From Telluria aromaticivorans (GTDB lineage Bacteria > Pseudomonadota > Gammaproteobacteria > Burkholderiales > Burkholderiaceae_D), in assembly GCF_013003915.1 (NCBI RefSeq), contig NZ_JABAIV010000006.1, positions 1 to 64,000 of the forward strand: a DNA stretch of 64,000 nt, in the 5' to 3' direction. Every line of letters starts with the position of its first letter. Within the stretch, counting starts at the first letter, position 1. Shown here in pieces: positions 17,726-27,003 of this stretch. The translations under genes and the position numbers were made by a program. Under the pieces are notes generated by a model. It did no database searches and was not told the origin of the DNA. It was given only the letters and a program-made list of their open reading frames with translations.

Positions 17726-19149
17726 GGGGCCGCCTTCAGCGCGCGGCCCTTGGCGGCATAGCCCGCCGCCTTCGGCGCCTCGGTCCAGACCGGGCGCTCG
17801 GGATTGTTCGCGATCGCGGCCACGCCCACCGCCAGCATGCGGGTCACGCGCGCCATGTTTTCGTAATCCAGCTTGTCCCAGGTGTCGTCCTTGCCGTGGT
17901 AGTCCGAGAAGCCATAGGCCACCGACAGCGTGTGCGCCGGTACACCGGCATCGGCCAGCGACTGGTTGTCGGCGCGGCCGAAGAACTGGTCGCTGTAGGA
18001 CGCGTGCTTCCACAGGCGAATACCGGTCTGCTCGCCCGCCCGGCGCAATGTGTCGCTGACGGTCGAGAAATCGAAGCCGGTCATGGCGATCGAATTCAGT
18101 TGCGCGCCTTCGCTGTCGTCGGTGCGGCCGGTCTGTTCCAGGTTGAGGTTGGCCACGGTGTCCTTCAATGGGAATACCGGGTGGCGCGCATAGTATTTCG
18201 AGCCGAGCATGCCGAGTTCTTCGCCGAAGAAGGTCATGAAGACGATGCTGCGGCGTGGACCTTCCTTTTGCGCGGCCAGGGCCCGGGCCACTTCGATGAC
18301 CGACACCACGCCGCTGGCGTCGTCGTTGGCGCCGTTGAAGATCTCGCCGTTGCGGATGCCGACGTGGTCGTGGTGCGCGGTGAGCAGCACATAGGTATTC
18401 TTCAACGCGGGATCGGAGCCGCGCAGCACGCCCACCACGTTGTGCAGCTTGACCGGGCGCACTGCCGCCGCGGCGACGCGGGCAGAGACGCTGGCGCCGC
18501 CTTTTTCGAGCGCGGCGGCGGCGTCCGCAGCATGCAGCACCAGCACCGGCGGCCCACCCTTCACGGTCGCCTGTTCCGGATCGATCAGCCAGCCGCCGGT
18601 ACCGGCGCCGTGGCGCTTTTCGCGGTCGATCATCACGACCAGCGCAGGCTTGCCCTTGAGTTTTTCCTGCAGCACGCGGGCGGCGCCCGGTACCGGCGCG
18701 GCCGGCACCACCAGCACCTTGCCGTTGGCGGCCTCGCTGTTGTCCATGGCATCCTTCCAGCTCATGAACACGGCTGGCGTGGCCGCCAGCGCTACCTGGT
18801 CGAGGAAGTTGCCGGTCGCGCCGCCCGCAGGCACCGTGATGCTCGTTGCGCCTGCCCTTACGCTCAAGTCGACATCCTCGGCCTTGCGCTCGGCGTACTG
18901 CCAGTTCGCGGTCTGGAAATAGCCGTCGTCGCCGGCCGGCTCCAGGCCCGCCCCACGGAACTGGGAAGCGATGTACTCGGCCGCCAGGTCCTGGCCGCGC
19001 GAGGGCGTGCCGCGGCCCTCCAGCAGGTCGGAGGACAGGAAGGACACGTGGCTGCGCAGCGCCCCGGGCGAAATATCGGCGACCGTCGGGACTTGGGCGC
19101 AGCCGGCGCCGGCCAGTGCGAGGACGAGGGCGGTGACGTAAAGACGCAT
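17722..19149 (-). CDS. M28 family peptidase, predicted lipoprotein
   Basis: A 475-residue zinc aminopeptidase/carboxypeptidase-like enzyme. The N-terminus (MRLYVTALVLALAGAGCAQ) has a lipobox ending LAGAGC, so it is probably anchored to the outer membrane or periplasmic face. The dizinc site is visible as His/Asp in TAHHDHVG, Asp in GANDDASG, the Glu pair in FFGEELGMLGS, and a late His in SDYHGKDDTWDKLDY. A PA-like region lies before the peptidase core. The internal ATG at 19149 is chosen because the lipoprotein signal begins there; an upstream in-frame ATG would bury it. Coupled to the downstream GNAT gene. Confidence 0.9.
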   Translation of the reverse strand: MRLYVTALVLALAGAGCAQVPTVADISPGALRSHVSFLSSDLLEGRGTPSRGQDLAAEYIASQFRGAGLEPAGDDGYFQTANWQYAERKAEDVDLSVRAGATSITVPAGGATGNFLDQVALAATPAVFMSWKDAMDNSEAANGKVLVVPAAPVPGAARVLQEKLKGKPALVVMIDREKRHGAGTGGWLIDPEQATVKGGPPVLVLHAADAAAALEKGGASVSARVAAAAVRPVKLHNVVGVLRGSDPALKNTYVLLTAHHDHVGIRNGEIFNGANDDASGVVSVIEVARALAAQKEGPRRSIVFMTFFGEELGMLGSKYYARHPVFPLKDTVANLNLEQTGRTDDSEGAQLNSIAMTGFDFSTVSDTLRRAGEQTGIRLWKHASYSDQFFGRADNQSLADAGVPAHTLSVAYGFSDYHGKDDTWDKLDYENMARVTRMLAVGVAAIANNPERPVWTEAPKAAGYAAKGRALKAAP

Positions 19150-19241
19150 GCGATGGCTTCCGTTCAAATGGCAAGAAAGGCAATATCGCATGCCCCGCCG
19201 CACCTGGTCAATGTGCGGCGGACCCTAATCAATACATATTC

Positions 19242-19955
19242 TTAGTCCTTTTCCCAGGGCTCGGGCGCCTCGTTCGGATGGCGCCGGTGGACCTTGCCCT
19301 GGGTCGTGAAGCCGATCAGGCGCGCGACCACGGCCGCGATGTACATCACGCCGACCAGCATTTCGATGCTGCACAGCGCACGCGCATGCACGGTCAGCGG
19401 GATCACGTCGCCGATGCCGGTGCTCGAGAGCAGCGCGAAGCTGAGGTAATTCAATTCGGTCCACGAACGCGGCATCCCCACGTTGACGGCCCCCGCGAAG
19501 CTGCCCGGGTGCAGCTCCTGCACCATCAGGTAGAGGTGGGTGAAGCCCCAGGCCAGCAGGGTGAAGGTTGCGCCGGCGGCGAACAGCTCGTCGGTGGTGG
19601 CCTGGCGGTCGCCCATCATGTAGCCGATCAGGCTGGCGGCGGCATAGAAATAGAACAGCGCCTCCAGCGCGGAGGACCAGGGCAGCAGCGGACCGCGCAT
19701 GTCGAAAAAGGTCTGCAGCGCCAACAGCACGACGATCGGCACTGCCAGCGCCACGCTGACCCAGGTTTGGCCCGGCGTGCGCCGCACCATGCGGATCGTC
19801 AGCGCCAGCACGAGCACCCCGAAGACATTCAGGGCGCCATGACCGGCCGGCTCGCCCTCGATGAAGGGGTAGAGCAGCATGCCCAGCAACTGCACCAGCA
19901 GCAGGATGGCGGAGGGATGGCGGCGGGTATGGATCAGGAGGGACACAGGTAGCAT
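19242..19955 (-). CDS. Ion channel family membrane protein (two-TM pore domain at C-terminus)
   Basis: A 237-residue protein with about five to six hydrophobic segments. The last pair brackets a potassium-channel-like pore loop, YLSFALLSSTGIGDVIP, followed by a hydrophobic helix (IEMLVGVMYIAAVVARLIG). This resembles the Ion_trans_2 domain, but the filter reads STGIGD instead of TVGYGD, so K+ selectivity is uncertain. No ligand-binding domain follows; the tail is short and charged. The start is ambiguous: an upstream ATG at 20000 would add 15 residues, and neither has a strong ribosome site. It lies between the M28 gene and kup; the latter is a K+ uptake system, which may be coincidence. Confidence 0.78.
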   Translation of the reverse strand: MLPVSLLIHTRRHPSAILLLVQLLGMLLYPFIEGEPAGHGALNVFGVLVLALTIRMVRRTPGQTWVSVALAVPIVVLLALQTFFDMRGPLLPWSSALEALFYFYAAASLIGYMMGDRQATTDELFAAGATFTLLAWGFTHLYLMVQELHPGSFAGAVNVGMPRSWTELNYLSFALLSSTGIGDVIPLTVHARALCSIEMLVGVMYIAAVVARLIGFTTQGKVHRRHPNEAPEPWEKD

Positions 19956-20117
19956 GGTCGAAACGGCACATTGAACATGCTGCCATTGTAGGGCCTGCAC
20001 GGCCTGCTGGGCGCGCCGAATCGACCTGCTGCCGCAGTGGCGCCGGTGGTGACCATGGGCGCGACATCATCGCCCTGCCTGATGCCCGGACCAAGGCGGG
20101 GATTCGGCGCCTCCCTG

Positions 20118-21998
20118 TCAAATCTCGATTTGCGTACCCAGCTCGATTACACGGTTCGTCGGAAGTCCGAAGTAGTCGGCCGCATCTCTCGCGTTCCTTG
20201 CCATCATGGCGTACAGGTTTTCGCGCCATAGCGCCATGCCTGCCCCCGGCGTCGCAATGACCGTCTGCCGGGCGATGAAATACGAGGTGGTCATTGGATC
20301 GAAGGACAAGCCGGCGCCTGCTCCGGCTTCCAGGTCCGCGGGAACGTTACGCGGATCGGTAAAGCCGTAGGACAGGTTGACCTGGTAACAGTCGTGACCG
20401 AGCTCCACGACTTCAAGGCGCTCTCCCGGAGGAACGGCCGGGATATCCGTCGCATGCACGGTAAGGAAAACGACGCGCTCATGCAAGACCTTGTTATGCA
20501 GCAGATTATGAAGCATTGCATGCGGCACGCCGTCGCCTTCGGCGCGGAAATAAATGGCTGTCCCTGGCACGCGATGTGGTGGCGAAGCGAACAGGCTTTC
20601 AAGGAATTCCTGCAGCGGCAGCATGTGCCGTTTGACGTTCTCGAACACCAGTTCACGGCCTTTGCGCCAGGTGAGCATGATGGTCACCATGAACAAGCTG
20701 ATCAACAGGGTGAACCAGCCCCCGCTCACGATCTTGAGGCTGGTGGACGCGAACAGGGTCACATCGAAGACCAGGAAGAACAGGGTCGCCGATGCAGCAA
20801 CCAGGGTGGAATGGTTCCAGCCATACCGGACGACAAAGAAGGTGAGCAGTGTCGTGGTCAACATGGTCGCCGTCGCCGCAATGCCATAGGCTGACGCCAG
20901 GTTGGTCGACGACCCGAACGCGACTACGGCAAAGACCACGGCGCCAAACTGCACCCAATTCACCAGCGGAATGTAGATCTGCCCTTTTTCCTGGTGTGAG
21001 GTATGCACGATGCGCATGCGCGGGAGGAAACCCAGTGAAATCGCCTGCTGGGCGACAGAGAACGCACCCGAGATGGTTGCCTGGGATGCGACGACAGCGG
21101 CCACCGTCGACAATGCCACGAGGGGATAGATGCTCCATGCGCCGAGCTGATTGAAGAATGGATTGGAAGCTGCCGCAGGGTTAGAGATCAGCACGGCACC
21201 TTGCCCAAGGTAGTTCAGTGCGAGGGCGGGAAAGACGACTGTAAACCACGCAAGTCGTACCGGCTTGCGGCCGAAGTGGCCCATATCCGCATAGAGCGCC
21301 TCCGCCCCCGTCAGGGCCAGTACCACGGCGCCCAGCGCGACAAACGCGAACCATCCGTTTTGCAGCAGGAACCGGGCTGCATGCAGGGGATTGAGGGCGG
21401 CCAGGATCTGCGGACCTTCGAGAATATTCACTACTCCCATCGCGGCGAGCGCAGTGAACCAGACGAGGACGATCGGGCCGAACCATTTGCCGATCCCGCC
21501 CGTCCCCCGGTGCTGCGCCCAATACAGGACAGCGAGCACGGTCAGCGTCAATGGGACCACATAAGGCTTGAACGCCGGGGTCGCGACTTCGATACCTTCG
21601 ATCGACGACAGGACGGTAATCGCGGGGGTGATGATCCCGTCCCCGAAGAACAGCCCCGCCCCTATCATCCCGAGCAACATCACCGGGTAGTAGAAACGCG
21701 AATTCTGGCTCACCGATTTCAGCGCCAGGGCCGTAAGGGCCATGATGCCACCCTCGCCATGATTGTCCGCCCGTAATACCAAGGTGACGTACTTCAGGGA
21801 GATCACAATGATGAGGCACCACAGGATCAGCGAGATGACCCCGATGACGTTGGCTGGCGTAACCGCTATTCCGTGCGCAGGCGCGAACACCTCCTTGAGC
21901 GTATACAGGGGACTGGTTCCGATATCGCCGTATACAACGCCGATCGCACCCAAGGTGAGGGCAGCTACCCGGTTCTGATTGCCCTGTGGTTTTGTCAT
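20118..21998 (-). CDS. kup: Kup-type potassium uptake permease
   Basis: A 626-residue low-affinity K+/H+ symporter of the KUP/HAK/KT family in the cytoplasmic membrane. The family-typical N-terminus is present (TLGAIGVVYGDIGTSPLYTLKEVF), followed by DNHGEGGIMALTALALK, about twelve hydrophobic segments (to about residue 440), and a C-terminal cytoplasmic domain of about 180 residues ending TNRVIELGTQIEI. Length fits the family. Only 89 bp separate its start from the thiE stop, so its promoter must lie there or it is read from the thi operon. No regulatory RNA is seen upstream. Confidence 0.95.
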   Translation of the reverse strand: MTKPQGNQNRVAALTLGAIGVVYGDIGTSPLYTLKEVFAPAHGIAVTPANVIGVISLILWCLIIVISLKYVTLVLRADNHGEGGIMALTALALKSVSQNSRFYYPVMLLGMIGAGLFFGDGIITPAITVLSSIEGIEVATPAFKPYVVPLTLTVLAVLYWAQHRGTGGIGKWFGPIVLVWFTALAAMGVVNILEGPQILAALNPLHAARFLLQNGWFAFVALGAVVLALTGAEALYADMGHFGRKPVRLAWFTVVFPALALNYLGQGAVLISNPAAASNPFFNQLGAWSIYPLVALSTVAAVVASQATISGAFSVAQQAISLGFLPRMRIVHTSHQEKGQIYIPLVNWVQFGAVVFAVVAFGSSTNLASAYGIAATATMLTTTLLTFFVVRYGWNHSTLVAASATLFFLVFDVTLFASTSLKIVSGGWFTLLISLFMVTIMLTWRKGRELVFENVKRHMLPLQEFLESLFASPPHRVPGTAIYFRAEGDGVPHAMLHNLLHNKVLHERVVFLTVHATDIPAVPPGERLEVVELGHDCYQVNLSYGFTDPRNVPADLEAGAGAGLSFDPMTTSYFIARQTVIATPGAGMALWRENLYAMMARNARDAADYFGLPTNRVIELGTQIEI

Positions 21999-22087
21999 TT
22001 TATTGTCTTCAGAAAAACGTTAGCACATTGTAACGTCACAAACCCGAAAACAGCGCCGCGCCTCGAACGCGAACGAATTACTTTCCC

Positions 22088-22801
22088 TTATGCCGCGCCA
22101 AGCAAGGCGCGGAATTCGCGCACCGCCGCTGCCGGATCGCTTGCTGCGTACACGCTGGTGATGGCGGCCACCATCGATGCGCCGCGCCGGACCAGCGGCG
22201 CCGCGTTCTGTGGCGTCATGCCGCCTATCACCGCCATTGGCAGGGCGACCCGGTCGCGCCAGACGTCGACCAGCTGCGGCGGCGTGACGAAACTGTATTT
22301 TTTCACCAGGGAGGGATAGAAACCGCCGAAGGCGACATAGCTGGCGCCGGCCGCCTGGGCTGCCTCGGCCAGTTTCAGTTCGCCGTAGCACGAGGCGCCG
22401 ACGATCGCCTCCGGGCCGAGCAGGGCGCGCGCCTCGGCCACCGACACGTCGGTCCCGCCCAGGTGCACGCCGTCGGCGCCGAGGTCGCGGCACAAGTCGA
22501 CGTGGTCGTTGATGACGAGCGGACGGCCATGATGGCGGCACAGCGCCAGCAAGGCCGCGCCCTGCTCCGCCCGCAGCGCGTGGCTGGCATTCTTGTGGCG
22601 GTACTGCACCAACGCGGCGCCGGCGGCGAGCGCGGTCTCGGTGACCGCCAGCAGGCGGTCGGTGTCGATCCAGTCGGGAGTGACCAGGTAGAGGCCTTGC
22701 AGGAGTGGCGTGCTCAGTGGCGTGCCCAGTGGCGTGTTTAGTGGCGTGTTCAGTGGCGTGTTCAGTGGCGTGTTCAGTGGCGTGTTCAGTGGCGTGTTCA
22801 A
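22088..22801 (-). CDS. thiE: Thiamine-phosphate synthase with repetitive N-terminal leader
   Basis: Condenses HMP diphosphate with thiazole phosphate to thiamine phosphate. The core starts at GLYLVTPDW and shows the TIM-barrel motifs VQYRHKN, LVINDHVDLC, GADGVHLGGTD, YVAFGGFYPS and MAVIGGMTP. Ahead of it lie about eight Asn-Thr-Pro-Leu-type tetrapeptides encoded by 12-bp tandem repeats. No ATG is available; the frame opens with TTG at 22801 or CTG codons inside the repeats, and no good ribosome site is visible. The frame is the same as that of thiD, whose TGA is only three codons upstream. Last gene of the thi operon. Confidence 0.88.
   Translation of the reverse strand: MNTPLNTPLNTPLNTPLNTPLNTPLGTPLSTPLLQGLYLVTPDWIDTDRLLAVTETALAAGAALVQYRHKNASHALRAEQGAALLALCRHHGRPLVINDHVDLCRDLGADGVHLGGTDVSVAEARALLGPEAIVGASCYGELKLAEAAQAAGASYVAFGGFYPSLVKKYSFVTPPQLVDVWRDRVALPMAVIGGMTPQNAAPLVRRGASMVAAITSVYAASDPAAAVREFRALLGAA
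22704..22799. repeat. Eight 12-bp tandem repeats at the start of thiE
   Basis: Unit AGTGGCGTGTTC on the plus strand, eight head-to-tail copies. The five nearest the thiE start are identical and the three nearest the enzyme core differ by one or two bases (GTGTTT, GTGCCC, GTGCTC). Read on the minus strand the unit encodes Asn-Thr-Pro-Leu. Because the period is a multiple of three, copy-number changes keep the frame. Confidence 0.95.
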
Positions 22802-22810
22802 TGCGGTCTT

Positions 22811-23554
22811 TCAGTAGGTATGGAGGATGCGGCGTGGGATGCGCTGTCCGGGGGCGATCCAGAATGCGTGGGCCAGCGTCTGGTGGCAGTAGTCCTGCGC
22901 GCGTTCGAGCGCCTGTTCCATCGGGTCGCCCAGCGCCAGCCGGGCGGCGATGGCGGCGGCCAGGGTGCAGCCGCTGCCGTGGTAGGTGTGCGGAAGGCGC
23001 GGCAGGCGCCAGACCCGCTGTTCGACGCCGTCGCGCAGCCAGCGGTTCAGGATGATCTCGCCCTCGCCGTGGCCGCCGGTGACGAACACGTGCTCGCACG
23101 GCACGCTTCCCAGGGCCCGGGCTTCCGGCAGGTTTGGCACCAGCACGGTGGCCAGCGGCACCAGCTCGGCCAGGGCTTCGAGCGCGTTGCCGCGGCAGAG
23201 CAGGTCGCCGTGGCCGCTGGCCAGCACCGGGTCGAGCACCACCGGCAGCGCGGGATCGGCGGCGCGCAGCTGGCGCAGGAGCGTGGCGATCGCTGCCGCA
23301 TTCTCCCTGCTTCCGGGGATGCCGATCTTCACCGCGTCGATGCTGCAGGTATCGACCAGCGCATCGGCCTGGCGCAGCATGAAGGCGGCATCGACCGCAC
23401 GCACCTCGTGCACGCGGTTGTTGTCCTGCACCGTGAGCGCAGTCGCCACCGGCAGCGCATGCGCCCCGAGCGCCGCGATGGCGGCAATGTCTGCCGCCAG
23501 GCCCGCGCCGCCGCCGGGATCGAGCCCGGCGAACACCAGTACGGTGGGGACCAT
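22811..23554 (-). CDS. thiD: Hydroxymethylpyrimidine/phosphomethylpyrimidine kinase
   Basis: Phosphorylates HMP and HMP-phosphate to HMP diphosphate, in both de novo synthesis and HMP salvage. It has 247 residues with a ribokinase-like fold: FAGLDPGGGAGLAADI at the start, VLDPVLASGHGD in the middle and the anion-hole/catalytic motif HGSGCTLAAAI near residue 205. Its ATG shares one base with the thiG stop (TGATG), so it is coupled to thiG. It ends RRILHTY at a TGA that is in frame with thiE. Somewhat shorter than the E. coli enzyme but with all motifs. Confidence 0.93.
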   Translation of the reverse strand: MVPTVLVFAGLDPGGGAGLAADIAAIAALGAHALPVATALTVQDNNRVHEVRAVDAAFMLRQADALVDTCSIDAVKIGIPGSRENAAAIATLLRQLRAADPALPVVLDPVLASGHGDLLCRGNALEALAELVPLATVLVPNLPEARALGSVPCEHVFVTGGHGEGEIILNRWLRDGVEQRVWRLPRLPHTYHGSGCTLAAAIAARLALGDPMEQALERAQDYCHQTLAHAFWIAPGQRIPRRILHTY

Positions 23555-24336
23555 CAGGCCACGACTCCCTCGATTGGGGAAGACCGGACGGCTGCGAAGC
23601 GCTTCGGCATGCGCCCCGCCAGGCAGGCTTCGCGGCCTGCGATCACGGCATGGCGCATCGCGCGCGCCATGCGCACCGGATCGCGCGCGCCGGCGATCGC
23701 GCTGTTCATCAGGACGCCGTCGCAGCCCAGCTCCATCGCGATGGCCGCATCCGAGGCCGTGCCGACGCCGGCATCGACCAGCACCGGCACTGTGGCCTGC
23801 TCGATGATCAGCCCCAGGTTCCACGGGTTGAGGATGCCCATGCCCGAACCGATCAGCGAGGCCAGCGGCATCACCGCGACGCAGCCGATCTCCTGCAGGA
23901 TGCGCGCCTGCACCGGGTCGTCGCTGCAGTAGACCATCACGTCGAAACCGTCGCGCACCAGGGTCTCGGCGGCTTTGATGGTTTCGGGCATCTGCGGGAA
24001 CAGGGTGTCGGGGTCGCCCAACACCTCCAGCTTGACCAGCTTGCGCCCACCCAGAAGCTCGCGCGCCATCTGCAGCGTGTAGACGGCATCCTTCGCGGTG
24101 TAGCAGCCGGCGGTATTGGGGAGGATGGTGAATTCATCCAGGGGCAGGACGTCGAGCAGGTTGGGCGAGTTGCGGTCCTGGCCGATGTTCACGCGCCGGA
24201 TGGCCACCGTGACGATGTCGGCGCCGGCTGCCAGGGTGGCTTCGCGGGTCTGGGCCAGGTCGCGGTACTTGCCGCTGCCGACCAGCAGGCGCGAGGCGTA
24301 GCGGCGGCCGGCGATGGTGAGGAAGTCTTCGTTCAT
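23554..24336 (-). CDS. thiG: Thiazole synthase
   Basis: Forms the thiazole phosphate ring from deoxyxylulose phosphate, dehydroglycine and ThiS thiocarboxylate; 260 residues. It begins [19 protein letters not shown], and family motifs include [27 protein letters not shown] (the lysine forms the substrate imine), [11 protein letters not shown] and [18 protein letters not shown] precedes the ATG at 24336. A longer open frame extends upstream through the palindromic repeat, but that part is repeat-derived. The gene follows thiS after a 164-bp gap filled by repeat copy e, and overlaps thiD by one base. Confidence 0.96.
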   Translation of the reverse strand: MNEDFLTIAGRRYASRLLVGSGKYRDLAQTREATLAAGADIVTVAIRRVNIGQDRNSPNLLDVLPLDEFTILPNTAGCYTAKDAVYTLQMARELLGGRKLVKLEVLGDPDTLFPQMPETIKAAETLVRDGFDVMVYCSDDPVQARILQEIGCVAVMPLASLIGSGMGILNPWNLGLIIEQATVPVLVDAGVGTASDAAIAMELGCDGVLMNSAIAGARDPVRMARAMRHAVIAGREACLAGRMPKRFAAVRSSPIEGVVA

Positions 24337-24350
24337 TGTTGTCCTTTCTT

Positions 24351-24461
24351 GTAGGGTGGGCGGGTCTCCCGCCCGCGCGTTCAACCAGTGCGTGGTTCGA
24401 GCGAGCGCATCACAGAGCGAGCACGGTTTGAACGCGCGGGCGGCGAAGCCGCCCACCCTAC
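24351..24461. repeat. Dispersed two-hairpin palindromic element, copy e, inside the thi operon
   Basis: Class I copy, 111 bp, with standard ends and GCGTTCAA/TTGAACGC core borders. It is the copy most clearly internal to an operon, lying between thiS and thiG on the same strand. Its end is only about 15 bp from the thiG start, so the two strong hairpins would be in the mRNA just ahead of the thiG ribosome site. Confidence 0.88.
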
Positions 24462-24500
24462 GAAACCCGTCATATCCGACGGTGGTGAAATAGTTTGTAA

Positions 24501-24703
24501 TCAACCGCCGCCGATGGCGCGCACGATGTCTACTTTGTCGCTGGCCCGCAAGCGCCGCTCTGGCCACAGCTCGCGTGGCACTACCTCGCGATTGACCGCC
24601 ACCGCCACCGCCTGCCCCGCCACGCCGAGCTGCCCGGCCAGCTCCTGCAGCGACTGCCCGGCAGGCACATGGAAAGGCGCGCCGTTCAATTCGATATCCA
24701 GCA

Positions 24704-24704
<1 letters not shown>
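24501..24704 (-). CDS. thiS: Sulfur carrier protein ThiS
   Basis: A 67-residue ubiquitin-fold sulfur carrier for thiazole synthesis. It begins [18 protein letters not shown] and ends in the required C-terminal Gly-Gly (VRAIGGG), where the thiocarboxylate forms. The ATG at 24704 shares a base with the thiC stop (TGATG), indicating coupling; a GTG one codon upstream is possible. No thiO or thiH, which supply dehydroglycine, lies in this operon, and no thiF-type adenylyltransferase is adjacent. Confidence 0.93.
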
Positions 24705-26802
<2,098 letters not shown>

Positions 26803-26826
26803 TGCTGCCGTTTCGGCAACGGGCGG

Positions 26827-26858
26827 ATTATAGCCCAGCTTGCCCGCCCATGTGTAAA
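26827..26858 (-). promoter_or_regulatory. Candidate promoter of the thi operon
   Basis: TATAAT on the minus strand (26827-26832) lies just upstream of the riboswitch leader. TTTACA (26853-26858) is the nearest -35-like hexamer but the spacer would be 20 bp, so only the -10 is convincing. Confidence 0.5.
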
Positions 26859-26967
26859 TACTATATGCTCATAAGGCTAATGCATGGGCATGCCCAGGGC
26901 GATGCGGGGGCGCCAGGGTATTTTCCGGCGGCCTTTGCGGCACCGCCGCATCGGCCCTGACCTCCTC

Positions 26968-26973
26968 TATAAT
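26968..26973 (+). promoter_or_regulatory. -10 element of valS
   Basis: A consensus TATAAT lies 30 bp before the valS ATG, giving a short leader. No good -35 hexamer is visible at the expected distance. Confidence 0.5.
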
Positions 26974-27003
26974 GTTCGTTTCAGCAAATCACATCGCCAT
27001 ATC

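Noticed and set aside
17186..19183. A single 665-residue frame covering both the M28 and GNAT genes
   Set aside because: Only its C-terminal 179 residues are real (GNAT); the rest is an alternate frame of the M28 peptidase, whose zinc motifs appear in the other frame.
20001..20117. Possible terminator or RNA after kup
   Set aside because: No hairpin with a T-run could be found; nothing else is recognisable in the gap.
22704..22799. Possible CRISPR array
   Set aside because: The repeats are directly tandem 12-bp units with no spacers and encode protein; no cas genes are present.
22020..23099. Frame with repeated His-Ala-Thr-Glu units across the thiE repeat
   Set aside because: It is the alternate frame of the same 12-bp repeats and lacks any domain; thiE and thiD occupy the correct frames.
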